From positions 620,001 to 684,000 of the forward strand of contig NZ_JAJMOY010000002.1 of the NCBI RefSeq assembly GCF_020991415.1: 64,000 bases of DNA, written 5' to 3'. Shown here piece after piece: positions 6,903 to 16,487 of the stretch. The notes beneath the pieces were generated by a model. The model ran no database searches. It had not been told where the DNA came from and saw nothing but the letters and a program-made list of their open reading frames with translations. Position numbers and translations under genes: made by a program. Each line of letters starts with the position of its first letter. Position 1 is the first letter of the stretch. Source of the DNA: Flavobacterium sp. ENC (GTDB lineage: Bacteria > Bacteroidota > Bacteroidia > Flavobacteriales > Flavobacteriaceae).

Positions 6903-8654
6903 ATGGAAAATAACAATGATTTAGGCAGAAGAAGGTTTCTTAGAAATTCATTACTGGCTGCCGGAGGAATATTCATCGCACCCCTTATTGAAAGCTGCAG
7001 TGACGATGATAAACCGGATAACAGCGGTGCGCCCGACGGACTGAAAAATGAAGGGTTTGAGACCGGAGTAGCCAGTTTTGACCCGACGGAAACCGGAGTG
7101 ATTATCTGGACACGATATTCGGCAGGCTCAGATGCCGAAATTACCTGGGAGATCAGTAAGGATGCCGGATTTTCTGAAGTGATAAGAAAAGGGCAGGCGG
7201 GAGCATCATCTGCGAATGATTTTACCATAGCGGTAGATGTTCAGAATATTGCGTCGAATACCAAATATTATTACAGATTTTACAATGCCAAAACCAAACA
7301 GGTCACTGTTACCGGAGAAACACGCACGCTGCCGTCTAAGACAGATGTGGTAAATGAGGTAAAAATGGCCGTTGTTTCCTGTTCTAATTTTCCGGCAGGT
7401 CTTTTTAATGTGTATGGAGCGATTGCTGCTTCCGATGCCGATGTAGTGGTGCATCTTGGCGATTATATTTACGAATATGCACCGGGACAGTACGGCACCA
7501 ATCCTTTTACCAACCCGCTGGGTAGGGAACATAAACCCGCCAGGGAGATTATCAGCCTGAGTGATTACAGAGAGCGATACCGACAATACAGAGGAGATAA
7601 AAATCTTCAGCTTCTTCATCAGAAAAAACCTTTTATATGTGTCTGGGATGACCATGAGTTTGCCAACGACACTTATAAATCCGGTGCAGAAAACCACCAG
7701 CCGTCCGAAGGAGATTTTCAGATGCGAAAAATGGCTGCTTTTCAGGCCTACAGCGAATATATTCCGCTTAAAACAGGAAAGGATCTTAGAGTTTACAGAA
7801 GTTTTAATTTTGGTAACATTCTTTCGCTTTATATGATGGATACCAGAGTAATTGCAAGGGATAAGCAGATGAGCTATGCGGATTATATTGATAATGCCGG
7901 AAATTTTGACCAGACAAAATTCAGAACGGATCTGTTAAGCACCAGCAGAAAATTAATCGGAAGCGAACAAATGACCTGGCTGGGATCACAGATCAGTGCA
8001 GATACTGCCAAATGGAAAGTATTGGGCCAGCAGATCCTGATGACAAAAATGCTGATTCCTGCCGAGCTGCTGTTGCTTTTGAACCAGGTTCTGGCAGAAG
8101 TGGACTATTATGGGAGTGCACAGCCGGCCACCATGCAGGCGCTTACTGGTGCCATCTCTCAGCTTGTGGTGATTAAAATGAGACATCAGCAAAATGATCC
8201 TTCCTTAACGCCTCAGGAAATTGCGAGAGTTACGACAACCTTGCCGTATAATCTGGATGCCTGGGATGGTTATTTTGCAGAAAGGGAACAATTGTATGCA
8301 ATGCTTTCCGGAAAAAATGTGGTGGTTTTGGCAGGAGATACGCATAATGCCTGGATGGGTAAACTTACTGATATGCAGGGAAAATTTATAGGGACTGAAA
8401 TAGCCTGCAGTTCTGTTTCATCACCTGGACTGGAAGCCTATCTGGGCATTACGGCAGACCCGGCAAAAGCGGTAGAATTAGCACAGGCATTTACGGTACT
8501 GATCGATGATTTAGAATATGCTAATTTGTATAAACGAGGCTATACGTATCTTAAATTTACAGCATCCGGTTCTGAAGCGGAATGGCGATTTGTAGACAGT
8601 GTAACCACTGAAACGACCACTACTGTTACAGAAAAAAAATACACTATAGCTTAG
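6903..8654 (+). CDS. PhoD-like alkaline phosphatase, Tat-exported
   Basis: The gene encodes 583 residues from the ATG at 6903; an upstream TTG at 6876 is a poorer start because it would put ten residues before the signal peptide. The N-terminus has a twin-arginine motif (GRRRFLRNS) followed by a hydrophobic stretch and a Cys in IESCSDDD, so it may be a Tat-exported lipoprotein. A PhoD N-terminal domain (about 45-135) precedes the metallophosphoesterase domain with VVHLGDYIYEY, VWDDHEFAND and VLAGDTHNAW, which supply Fe/Ca ligands in PhoD. It hydrolyses phosphate mono- or diesters outside the cytoplasm to scavenge phosphate. It is monocistronic, with a strong terminator at 8723. Confidence 0.9.
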   Translation: MENNNDLGRRRFLRNSLLAAGGIFIAPLIESCSDDDKPDNSGAPDGLKNEGFETGVASFDPTETGVIIWTRYSAGSDAEITWEISKDAGFSEVIRKGQAGASSANDFTIAVDVQNIASNTKYYYRFYNAKTKQVTVTGETRTLPSKTDVVNEVKMAVVSCSNFPAGLFNVYGAIAASDADVVVHLGDYIYEYAPGQYGTNPFTNPLGREHKPAREIISLSDYRERYRQYRGDKNLQLLHQKKPFICVWDDHEFANDTYKSGAENHQPSEGDFQMRKMAAFQAYSEYIPLKTGKDLRVYRSFNFGNILSLYMMDTRVIARDKQMSYADYIDNAGNFDQTKFRTDLLSTSRKLIGSEQMTWLGSQISADTAKWKVLGQQILMTKMLIPAELLLLLNQVLAEVDYYGSAQPATMQALTGAISQLVVIKMRHQQNDPSLTPQEIARVTTTLPYNLDAWDGYFAEREQLYAMLSGKNVVVLAGDTHNAWMGKLTDMQGKFIGTEIACSSVSSPGLEAYLGITADPAKAVELAQAFTVLIDDLEYANLYKRGYTYLKFTASGSEAEWRFVDSVTTETTTTVTEKKYTIA

Positions 8655-8722
8655 TTAATCAGGCAGGGATTGAAATTTTTTCAGTAATGCCCAAATACTA
8701 AGTAAATTGAAAAACATGAATG

Positions 8723-8757
8723 AAATCGGGGCAGGAGTAATCCTGTTCCGATTTTTT
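8723..8757 (+). terminator. Terminator of the PhoD-like gene
   Basis: A 14-bp stem (two G-T pairs) with loop GTAA, immediately followed by a T run. It lies 69 nt beyond the stop codon. Confidence 0.8.
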
Positions 8758-8878
8758 ATATCAGATGATCTGTACCGATCCCATTTGGAGCGTACAATTA
8801 ATGATAGTTCCGTTTTTGAAAATACTTTACCTTCCATTCACACAGCAGACCGGATTTTAAAAAGAATGCTGCATAAAA

Positions 8879-8910
8879 AAAGGAAACAGCACCGAAATGC
8901 TGTTTCCTTT
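8879..8910. terminator. Bidirectional terminator between convergent genes
   Basis: A perfect 13-bp inverted repeat AAAGGAAACAGCA / TGCTGTTTCCTTT with loop CCGAAA, with A-rich sequence on the left and T-rich on the right. It can end the leftward gene at 8939 as well as rightward read-through. Confidence 0.7.
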
Positions 8911-8938
8911 ATTATTAGTTTTTATGTGAAACCGGGAT

Positions 8939-10228
8939 CTATTTACCGCTTGAAGCCGTAATTTTTCCTAACTGAAGTCTGTAATCCGGTCTTTTTGCAT
9001 TATTCAGGTCAACGAAAGTTTCTTTGTTGTCTGTGTGGGAATACACATTAAAAAACATGCTGTTACCGTACCAGTTTTCTAAATCTGTATTGTTAGAATT
9101 GTTTTCTGTAAAGATATTGCCGCTGCATTGATTAAAGAACATCTCTTCAAATTTGATTTTCTTTAGGTTAGCGTCATTGATTTCAGTTTTGCTGTCTATA
9201 AGTACCGCAGGATTAAAACCTGAAACTACGCTTCTTTTTAATTCCAAAGAGGCATTTTCAGCAACATAAACCGCTTCTTTAATCAAACCTGCCTGAATGT
9301 CTGCTGTAATATTTTCGCTGTCGTTTAGCATTGTCATATTTGAAGCACTAACGAATGTGGCTTTTTTGGTGAAGTCAGTTTCGTTTTTCTTTTCATAGCT
9401 TTTTACTTCCAGACATCTGGATCCGTCTTTATTGCTTGATAAATAAGAGGATCTCACAGCCAATGAATTAAACAATCTGCATTGGATTCCCTGTGTAAAT
9501 TTAAAATCATCATTAATAGATTTATAAGATACCAATTGAGCTGTGCTCACATCGCCTCCGTAGAAAGCAAATGAATCACCGCCGGAGTAACTTACCATGA
9601 TATTCTCTAAAACGGTTTTATTACCCACTCCTGCAACAGTCAATCCGTTAAAAGCATCCATTCCTTTTACTTTTTTACCTGCAAATTCAATTCGTACATA
9701 TTTTAATACTCCTGAATTTGAAGCGGGGTTGTTCCCTCCATATACAGTAAGTGAAGGATCAAGATCCATACTGTAAGAACCGGCACTGCCAAATTTATTG
9801 ATCGGAGCATCACCAAGAATTACTACGCCTCCCCAGTCGCCTGCTTTTTTCATGCTTTGGTTTGAGGTGAAAATAATAGGGTCAGTTTCCATTCCTGCTG
9901 CCATAATCTGGGCTCCTTTTGTGATCACAAGAGTACCTTTTGAAACAGCATCTCCAATAATTACCGTACCAGGCTCGATAGTGAGCACTGCATTATTAGT
10001 TACATATACATTTCCCTGAAGGATATATACATTTCTTTTCAGCAGTTTTGTGTTTTCAGTAATATTTCCGGCTAAAATCTGATTAGCATCTTTGGAATCG
10101 GACTTCTGAGGTTTAAATTCTGTCCAGTTATCCAGCCAGTTGCTGTATCCTATAATTCCTTTTTCCTGCTGTGCACTTGCGCCGGCAGCTGTAAGCAGCA
10201 GGCAAATCATTAGAGTAATTTTTTTCAT
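8939..10228 (-). CDS. Secreted beta-helix-like protein of unknown function
   Basis: This 429-residue protein has a Sec signal peptide (MKKITLMICLLLTAAGASAQ). The body has repeated short strands with features of a right-handed parallel beta-helix: VYVTNNAVLTIEPGTVI, TLVITKGAQIMAAG, PIIFTSNQS, DWGGVVILGDAPIN, LKYVRIEFAG. This pattern occurs in many Bacteroidota exported proteins that lack known enzymatic activity. No type IX C-terminal domain is evident; the C-terminus RPDYRLQLGKITASSGK is short. Its convergent placement with the PhoD-like gene suggests, but does not show, a link to phosphate. It is monocistronic. Confidence 0.7.
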   Translation of the reverse strand: MKKITLMICLLLTAAGASAQQEKGIIGYSNWLDNWTEFKPQKSDSKDANQILAGNITENTKLLKRNVYILQGNVYVTNNAVLTIEPGTVIIGDAVSKGTLVITKGAQIMAAGMETDPIIFTSNQSMKKAGDWGGVVILGDAPINKFGSAGSYSMDLDPSLTVYGGNNPASNSGVLKYVRIEFAGKKVKGMDAFNGLTVAGVGNKTVLENIMVSYSGGDSFAFYGGDVSTAQLVSYKSINDDFKFTQGIQCRLFNSLAVRSSYLSSNKDGSRCLEVKSYEKKNETDFTKKATFVSASNMTMLNDSENITADIQAGLIKEAVYVAENASLELKRSVVSGFNPAVLIDSKTEINDANLKKIKFEEMFFNQCSGNIFTENNSNNTDLENWYGNSMFFNVYSHTDNKETFVDLNNAKRPDYRLQLGKITASSGK

Positions 10229-10694
10229 AGTTTGGGGCTATTAGTTATTATACCGTCTTTCGACATTCGGAAAACAATGATATAAATTAACAACATTTTT
10301 TTTAATCTTCGGCAATAAATCTGAAAAATTTTATCAGTTAAAAAAATGACAGCATAAATTGCCCTGATGTCTGTTACAAATATAGATAAACAAGTTAGAG
10401 TCTGCGCCGGATTTACTCATATTTAACATCAGAAAGAGAAAACTTAACAGTGGGGCTAATAGTACTTTCTACTTATAATAAGTGCGGGCCCTGAAGACTT
10501 TGAAACATTTATGACTGCATTCTTATTGAGTATCAGGGAATTTGCATCCGGTATTAGTCAGTAAAGAAATGTATTGTGGTAAATTCTTTTATATTAATTG
10601 TAAGTTTTTATTTATTTTTTTAAGGAAAGTGAATTTAGTTCATGGGAAAAGCTGTGCTGTGGCGTACCCAATGCAGTGTCCTGAAAGCTTAACA
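10229..10694. other. Gap with no recognised gene
   Basis: This stretch between divergent genes contains upstream sequence of the beta-helix-like gene and an open frame (10542-10757) that has no start context and is crossed by the promoter at 10695-10723. I see no RNA gene, repeat or convincing coding sequence. Confidence 0.5.
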
Positions 10695-10723
10695 TTGGAA
10701 ACTATATTTTACTATTACATTTG
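10695..10723 (+). promoter_or_regulatory. Promoter of the lysine-rich protein gene
   Basis: TTG at 10695-10697, an 18-nt spacer and TACATTTG at 10716-10723 match the Bacteroidota consensus exactly. The next gene start is at 10814, leaving a leader of roughly 85 nt. Confidence 0.6.
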
Positions 10724-10813
10724 TTTACAATTTGGTAACAATAAATTAATCTTTTAGTTAAATGTTTGTTGAATTTGTGCGTGCAGGATCATTTTGAATT
10801 AATAGAACTAGCA

Positions 10814-11254
10814 ATGAGCAAAAACAACCGGGAGGAAAGATTGCATGATCAGCAAGACCATAACAATAGCAATAAGGTAGTGCAGACTCCTGCTGTTTCT
10901 GAAATCCTGCCCGCAGAAATTAAGGAAACAGAAGTTAAAGATACTGTAGCTGAAGATTTAAAAATTAACACCGAAGAACCATCAAAAGAAATTTCTGAAG
11001 AAAAAGGAAAATCAGAAAAGAATAAACTTAAAATCAATACGATGAAGGAAAAAGAAAAAGAGAAGAAGCAGTCCGGAAAGAAAAAGGAAAAAGCTAAAAA
11101 GAACAAGAAAGATAAAAAGGCAAAATTAAAAGCAAAGGCAAAAAAGAAAGACAGAGCCCAAAAAGCGAAAAATAAAGCCAAGGCGAATAAAATTGCAAAA
11201 AAGAAGGCAAAAAAGAAAGCGAAAAAATCTAAGTCAAAAAAAGGTAAGAAATAA
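10814..11254 (+). CDS. Lysine-rich low-complexity protein
   Basis: The protein is 146 residues from the ATG at 10814 (MSKNNREERLHD). An upstream TTG-type start would add 16 residues that do not fit. The first half is acidic and polar; from about residue 75 to the end it is almost only Lys, Ala, Glu and Ser (KKKAKKKAKKSKSKKGKK at the end), resembling histone H1-like tails of bacteria. Such tails bind nucleic acid, so a nucleoid or RNA-binding role is possible, but no domain is recognised. It is flanked by a consensus promoter and a terminator, which supports a real, separately expressed gene. Confidence 0.65.
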   Translation: MSKNNREERLHDQQDHNNSNKVVQTPAVSEILPAEIKETEVKDTVAEDLKINTEEPSKEISEEKGKSEKNKLKINTMKEKEKEKKQSGKKKEKAKKNKKDKKAKLKAKAKKKDRAQKAKNKAKANKIAKKKAKKKAKKSKSKKGKK

Positions 11255-11259
11255 GACGT

Positions 11260-11285
11260 GGCCCTTGCGAAAGCAGGGGCTTTTT
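11260..11285 (+). terminator. Terminator of the lysine-rich protein gene
   Basis: An 8-bp GC-rich stem (GCCCTTGC / GCAGGGGC, one G-T pair) with a GAAA tetraloop followed by five T. It begins just after the stop codon. Confidence 0.75.
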
Positions 11286-11534
11286 GTTGCTATGCCAAAT
11301 CTGTTTTGGATAAACCTGAGTTTTACCTATTAATTCTGTGTTATTAAAAGAAAGTAAAAACACCCTCTATCTTTATCAAATCGTAAATAAAAAGACATAA
11401 CGGACTTCCTGCTTCCTGCACGCGGCATGAGCTGAAGTGCTATGTTAAGTTTGTAACAGTGAGGATTATCGGATTCGATATTTACCTATTTTTGTTTAAA
11501 ATGTATAATTGTAAACTACAACAACCAACTAAAA

Positions 11535-11939
11535 ATGGAAATCTTAAGTTTTTTAAAGCCTAAAAAAAAGAAGCGCTTTGTTTCTGAAAATGATTTTATT
11601 GCCAATCAGGATAAACAATTTCGGCTTTCAATAGAATCACTTGTACAACTGCGTGATGGTGGGGTGGAAGAGGAAGATGAATTAAAAATTGATTATTTCT
11701 TTTATACGGATACTTTGGAGAAATCCGAAAAACTGGAAGGGAAAATTCAAAAACTGGGTTACATCGTCAATCATGGAACGGCTTCGCATGATAAAAGCCT
11801 TTTTGTAGTATCAGGCAGGACCACGGCAATGAAAATGATGCACGAAACTTTAAGGGAATGGATCGGAGAAATGTGCGAGCTGGGATATCAGTACGACTGC
11901 AGCTTTGATAACTGGAAAATTGTGGAAGAATCAAAATAA
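11535..11939 (+). CDS. RraB-like (ribonuclease E inhibitor B family) protein
   Basis: This 134-residue protein has the RraB-family pattern: an N-terminal region with DKQFRLSIESLVQLRDGGV, then IDYFFYTDTLEKSEKL, a GYIVNHGTAS segment and the conserved C-terminal block with EWIGEMCELGYQYDCSFDNW. In Escherichia coli RraB binds RNase E and slows RNA decay; in Bacteroidota the partner is unclear and the domain may simply be a regulatory fold. The first 15 residues (FLKPKKKKRF) are basic. It is monocistronic, followed by a terminator at 12039. Family call is good, function by homology only. Confidence 0.7.
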   Translation: MEILSFLKPKKKKRFVSENDFIANQDKQFRLSIESLVQLRDGGVEEEDELKIDYFFYTDTLEKSEKLEGKIQKLGYIVNHGTASHDKSLFVVSGRTTAMKMMHETLREWIGEMCELGYQYDCSFDNWKIVEESK

Positions 11940-12038
11940 AGTACAAAGCTTTCTTTAATACATTCCACCAAGGAAGGGCTCGTTTAAGGGACATTCAAAC
12001 TGATTTTATATACTGGTTAAGTAGTAAAAGAAAAGCAT

Positions 12039-12074
12039 AAAAAAGCTCCGAATCATTGATTCGGAGCTTTTTTA
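12039..12074. terminator. Strong bidirectional terminator
   Basis: A 16-bp perfect inverted repeat (AAAAAAGCTCCGAATC / GATTCGGAGCTTTTTT) with a 3-nt loop, U-run on both strands. It separates the RraB-like gene from the convergent efflux operon. Confidence 0.8.
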
Positions 12075-12272
12075 TTGGTGACCTCAAAGGGACAAATTCC
12101 TATACATTTTATGAAAGACTTGAAGAGACTGGCTTGCTCGAGGCAGGGTTTGCCGCTGCATGACACCGGAAATTTGGTTTAAATGTCCTGTTGTGGATTG
12201 ATCTAAAAGGAGCTCTCATTTTTTAAGGTATTGATTTCAGTTTCAAATTAGAATTGGGCTTCCTGAATTTAA

Positions 12273-15200
12273 TTAGACGGTTTCTTTAGTCTCAATTTCG
12301 ATACCTGGAGGCATCAGTTTGTACATGACAGGAGTTACAATTCTGGACAGAATGGTAGAGCTTATCAGTCCGCCGATAAGCACAATGGCCAGCGGTGCAA
12401 TTAAAGGATTCGAGTTCAGCGCAAGGGGAATAAGACCACAGATTGCCGTTACGGAAGTCAGTACTACAGGTAAAAATCGGGTTTCGCCGGCAATCGCAAT
12501 TGCTTCATCTATGGAGTATCCTTCCTGTCTGAGCTGGTTGGTAAAATCTACCAGCAACAGCGAATTTTTAACCTGAATGCCCGACAGACCAATAAAACCG
12601 ATAATAGCTACCAGTGACATAGGACTTCCGTTAATAAGTAATAATACAACTCCTCCCAGAATTCCCAACGGAATAATGGATAATACAATGATGATTCCTT
12701 TGAATGTTTTGAATTGCAGCAGCAGTACAGCAATGAAAAGGAATGTACTTAGAATAATTACCGAAAGGAAATTCCCTCCCAGTGCATCTCCTTCGGATTC
12801 TTTTTCACCTGATAATTTATAATAATACCCTTTTGGCATTTTCAGTTTATCCAGTTTGGGGATGATCTCTGTTAATAAATCATTAGCATAATAACCTTTG
12901 TCTGATAAGGCTGTAACCTTGGCAAAACGCGATTTATTGAAATGATTAATTGCTGTTGGCGAAGTTTCAAAAGAAATCTCTGCAATTTGGTTCAATGCAA
13001 TTGGGGTCCCCTGAATATTATTTACATACAGATTTTTTAAAGCATCCAGATTAGAAAATTTATCCCGAGGGAGTGTGAGCGTAACATTTCTGGCATCACC
13101 TCTGTCATCGATGTAGTCTCCAACGGTTAATCCCGCTACAGCAAGACGTACTACTTTATCTGCCTCACTTGTCATCACGCCTAATGTTCTTGCCTTTTCC
13201 TTATTAATTTTTACTTTGACATCGGTTTTGTAAGTATTTAGTTCATTGTTGATATAAACCGTTCCTTTCTGATTACGTAAAATAGTTTCTACCTGAGAAG
13301 AAAGCTTGCGCAGCACAGCGGGATCTTCTCCAAAGAGTCTCACTACAATATTAGCCTCCAGAGGCGTTCCCTGTTCAAAATCTTTGACTTCGATTTTAGC
13401 ATAGGGCATTGTTTTGAATTTTTCACGCAGTTTGTCAATCAAAGCTGTTTTTTCGGTAGGTTTTGCCTCATCTTCCAACTGTACAAAAATCTGTGCAAAA
13501 TCAGGTTTTCTGTCCTGCGGGTGTACGTTATAATAAATCTGCGGGTTTCCCTTACCGACATTGGCCGTATAAAATACAATTTCTTTATGGTTTTTCAGTT
13601 CGGCTTCGACCAGTTTTGTCACCCTGTCGCTTTCTGTCAGATTGGCCTGAAGCGGCATTTTTATATTAATAAGAAACATTGGTTTCTCTGAAGTTGGGAA
13701 CAGCTTAAATCCGGTAGCCTTAAAAAGTCCAAAAGCGGTTATGCTCAGTGCTATGGATATAGCAATTGTTGTTTTTGGGAATTGCAATGCCTTAGGCATA
13801 ATCCTGCTGTAAGATCGTGTCAGGAATTTTTGCAGGTACTGAAGAAAAACATTTCCTTCACCATGTTCGTGCGTTTTTAAAAACCGGCTTCCCAGAAACG
13901 GAACCAGGGTCATTGCTACGATCATTGACGCCAGTACACTTGTAATGATTGCCATAGGAAGACTTCTTATAAATTCACCTGAAACATCAGGAAGAAAGGC
14001 CAGCGGTAAAAAAGCAATCACAAGAGTGGCTGTACAGCCTACAACAGCAAGTCCAATTTGTCTGGTTCCTTTTAGAACGGCATCCATTTTAGAATGACCT
14101 TCACGAAGCCAGCGTTCGATGTTTTCGACGACCACAATACTGTCATCTACCAGAAGTCCTAAAGCCACCACCAAACCTACAATGCTTAACTGATTTAAGG
14201 AATAACCGAAGGCATTCATGACAATAAGCCCTAAAGCCAGTGAGAGCGGTATGGATATCATTACAATTATGGAAGCTCTTGATCCTAATGGTAAAAGCGT
14301 AATAATTACCAGAACAATAGCAAGGGTGAAATCAAAGCCTAAATGTCCGAGACGCTGCGATACCATATTGGCCTGGTCAAAGTTTTTAACCAGCTTTATG
14401 TTTTGAGGCAGGTCTTTAGAAAATTCTTCTACTATTGGTAAAAATTGCTTTTGAACATCAGTTATGTTTACGTTGTCTTTCATCCCTACGGTAACTAAAA
14501 CACAGCGATGACCATTTATGCGGGTAATATGATTTATTGTTTCGGATTTGTAACCTACTTCGGCTACATCCTTCATGTAAATTATTTTACCGTTTGCATT
14601 GTATATAACGGTATTGGCAACATCATCGGCATTTTTAAATTTACCGCTCGTCTTTACATTAAATACCTTACTGTCAAGATTGATGCTTCCTCCGGGAATA
14701 TCGGCAGCTTCACTCTGAAGGCTTCCCATGACAACATTTAAGGGAATTCTTAACTGTGCAAGTTTATCCAGCTGCAGGTCAATTCTAATTTCCTGCTCAG
14801 GAATCCCGGCATATTTTACGTCTTTAAGGTTAGTAATTTTTTCAAGCCTTGTCTTCAGTTCATCTGCCGCATCACGGAGTTTTTTATCTGAAGCATTTTC
14901 TGAAATCAAGGCCACCTGAAGAATTTTTACATCTGAAGAAGCAATTTTCTCGGTTTTTATCAGGTAAATGTCTTTGGGAAGTTCACTGTTTTGAAGCGCA
15001 TTCATTTCCGTAGAAATTTCCTGGTACTTATTATCTACATCAACCCCATATTTAAATTTTACCTGAAAGGCTGCCACGCCGTCTTCGACAGTAGTAAGGA
15101 TTTTATCAATATTCTCAAGTCCGTAAATCTTATTTTCAATAGGTTTTACTACCTGTTCTTCCATATCCTTAGGACTGGTTCCGGGATAAATAACCGTAAT

Positions 15201-15338
15201 CAGGTATTGAGGCGGATGAGTAGAAGGATCTTCTGATCGCGGCATTGAAAAGAGGGTCAGATACCCTACGACAGACACGAGAAGAAATATAATCAGCGTG
15301 AACTGATAGTTTTTAACGGCAAAGTTTGTAATCTTCAT
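12273..15338 (-). CDS. RND-family efflux permease
   Basis: This 1021-residue protein is the inner-membrane pump of a tripartite efflux system. It has the RND layout: TM1 (FTLIIFLLVSVVGYL) at the N-terminus, a large periplasmic porter domain, TM2-6 including GLLVDDSIVVVENIERW, whose Asp pair is the proton relay of the hydrophobe/amphiphile branch, a second periplasmic loop and TM7-12 ending near the C-terminus. The VDDS motif argues against a heavy-metal pump. It is the last gene of the operon, 8 nt after the adaptor gene. Substrates cannot be predicted. Regulation is by the TetR protein upstream, see the operators at 17846 and 18519. Confidence 0.92.
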   Translation of the reverse strand: MKITNFAVKNYQFTLIIFLLVSVVGYLTLFSMPRSEDPSTHPPQYLITVIYPGTSPKDMEEQVVKPIENKIYGLENIDKILTTVEDGVAAFQVKFKYGVDVDNKYQEISTEMNALQNSELPKDIYLIKTEKIASSDVKILQVALISENASDKKLRDAADELKTRLEKITNLKDVKYAGIPEQEIRIDLQLDKLAQLRIPLNVVMGSLQSEAADIPGGSINLDSKVFNVKTSGKFKNADDVANTVIYNANGKIIYMKDVAEVGYKSETINHITRINGHRCVLVTVGMKDNVNITDVQKQFLPIVEEFSKDLPQNIKLVKNFDQANMVSQRLGHLGFDFTLAIVLVIITLLPLGSRASIIVMISIPLSLALGLIVMNAFGYSLNQLSIVGLVVALGLLVDDSIVVVENIERWLREGHSKMDAVLKGTRQIGLAVVGCTATLVIAFLPLAFLPDVSGEFIRSLPMAIITSVLASMIVAMTLVPFLGSRFLKTHEHGEGNVFLQYLQKFLTRSYSRIMPKALQFPKTTIAISIALSITAFGLFKATGFKLFPTSEKPMFLINIKMPLQANLTESDRVTKLVEAELKNHKEIVFYTANVGKGNPQIYYNVHPQDRKPDFAQIFVQLEDEAKPTEKTALIDKLREKFKTMPYAKIEVKDFEQGTPLEANIVVRLFGEDPAVLRKLSSQVETILRNQKGTVYINNELNTYKTDVKVKINKEKARTLGVMTSEADKVVRLAVAGLTVGDYIDDRGDARNVTLTLPRDKFSNLDALKNLYVNNIQGTPIALNQIAEISFETSPTAINHFNKSRFAKVTALSDKGYYANDLLTEIIPKLDKLKMPKGYYYKLSGEKESEGDALGGNFLSVIILSTFLFIAVLLLQFKTFKGIIIVLSIIPLGILGGVVLLLINGSPMSLVAIIGFIGLSGIQVKNSLLLVDFTNQLRQEGYSIDEAIAIAGETRFLPVVLTSVTAICGLIPLALNSNPLIAPLAIVLIGGLISSTILSRIVTPVMYKLMPPGIEIETKETV

Positions 15339-15346
15339 GGTGCTTA

Positions 15347-16471
15347 TTATTTAATGATCTTTATCTTTGATTCTTCGTTTAGATAGGCGCTGTTCGAGAT
15401 CACGATCTGATCTGTTTTTTCAAGGCCGTCCTTGATGTACACGATTTTGTTTTCAAATTTGTAAATGGTCACAGGCTGTCTTCTCACTTTGTTATTTTCA
15501 ACTAAAAAAACAAAAGCTTTATTACCGTCTGCTTCAATAAGTGCATCGTACGGGATCGTGATTACATCCTGTGCAGTATTGGCACGTATTTCGGCTTTGC
15601 CAAACATACCCACCGCAGGTTTACTGTTTTTCATGTCCAATTTTAATTCCACCTGAAAGGACCCCAGGGCCGCATCTGCAGACTGCGATTTTCTAAAAAC
15701 CACGGCCTCAAAGTTTTTATCAGGATAACCATCGAGAGTAACGGATGCTTTCTGGCCGATTTTGACCGATGCCCATTCTTTATCCGTCAGTCCGATTTTT
15801 AACAGGTAATTATTGTTGTGGGATGTTTCATTTATGGCCAAAACAGGAGAACCGGGACCTGTAACTTCGCCCTCGCTTGCTATTTTTTGAGATACAAAAC
15901 CATCTGCCGCCGCATATATTTTGGCATAACGGGCATTAAAAGCAATGGCATCTTTTTGTTTTCTGGCAATGTCAAGACCTGTTTTGGTATTTTGAAGCTG
16001 TTCTAATGTATATACGCTGTCCTGGTAGAGATTTTTGGCGCGGGTATAATCCCTCTCGTATTTTTTTACATTTAAATCGGTCTGGTTCAAACCCGCGCTG
16101 ATTTCGGTTTCATCCAATGCGGCTAAAAGCTGTCCTTTTTTAAAAAAATGCCCTTCTTCTACATAAATGTGTTTTACGATACCGCCGATTTTAAAGCTGT
16201 AATGAGCAGCATTTTCGGTTGTGACTAAACCGGAAGCACTGATATTACTGGTAAGCGCTAAAGATCCTGCTGGTGCCGTTTTAATGGATACCACATCTGC
16301 AGTTTCAAACTGGTTATGCTCTTTTTTTTCTTCTTTACAGGCATAAAAAAGAGGAAAGGCAAAAAGGCATATTGCTATTGATTTTTTACTCACAAGCGTA
16401 AAAAAATGTTTTTTTTTGTATTCGTGATCCGGGCCTGAAAGGCCAAAGGATGCAATAATCTTAGATTTCAT
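15347..16471 (-). CDS. RND efflux periplasmic adaptor (membrane fusion) lipoprotein
   Basis: This 374-residue adaptor links pump to outer-membrane channel. An N-terminal membrane segment ends in FPLFYAC, a probable lipobox, so it would be anchored by lipid; about 45 residues precede the Cys, and a later start near the hydrophobic stretch (SKKSIAICLFAF) is likely, although no internal ATG precedes it. The body has the lipoyl half-motifs (HIYVEEGHFFKKGQLLAALD and IYAAADGFVSQKIASEGE), a short helical hairpin between them, and a beta-barrel domain (IGQKASVTLDGYPDKNFEA). It lies 16 nt after the outer-membrane gene and 8 nt before the pump. Confidence 0.9.
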   Translation of the reverse strand: MKSKIIASFGLSGPDHEYKKKHFFTLVSKKSIAICLFAFPLFYACKEEKKEHNQFETADVVSIKTAPAGSLALTSNISASGLVTTENAAHYSFKIGGIVKHIYVEEGHFFKKGQLLAALDETEISAGLNQTDLNVKKYERDYTRAKNLYQDSVYTLEQLQNTKTGLDIARKQKDAIAFNARYAKIYAAADGFVSQKIASEGEVTGPGSPVLAINETSHNNNYLLKIGLTDKEWASVKIGQKASVTLDGYPDKNFEAVVFRKSQSADAALGSFQVELKLDMKNSKPAVGMFGKAEIRANTAQDVITIPYDALIEADGNKAFVFLVENNKVRRQPVTIYKFENKIVYIKDGLEKTDQIVISNSAYLNEESKIKIIK

Positions 16472-16487
16472 AAGTGTTGTTTTTGGA

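Noticed and set aside
8707..8961. Plus-strand 84-codon ORF downstream of the PhoD-like gene
   Set aside because: It runs through two terminator hairpins between convergent genes.
10542..10757. Plus-strand 71-codon ORF
   Set aside because: The promoter of the lysine-rich gene lies in its end, and the sequence has no recognisable feature.
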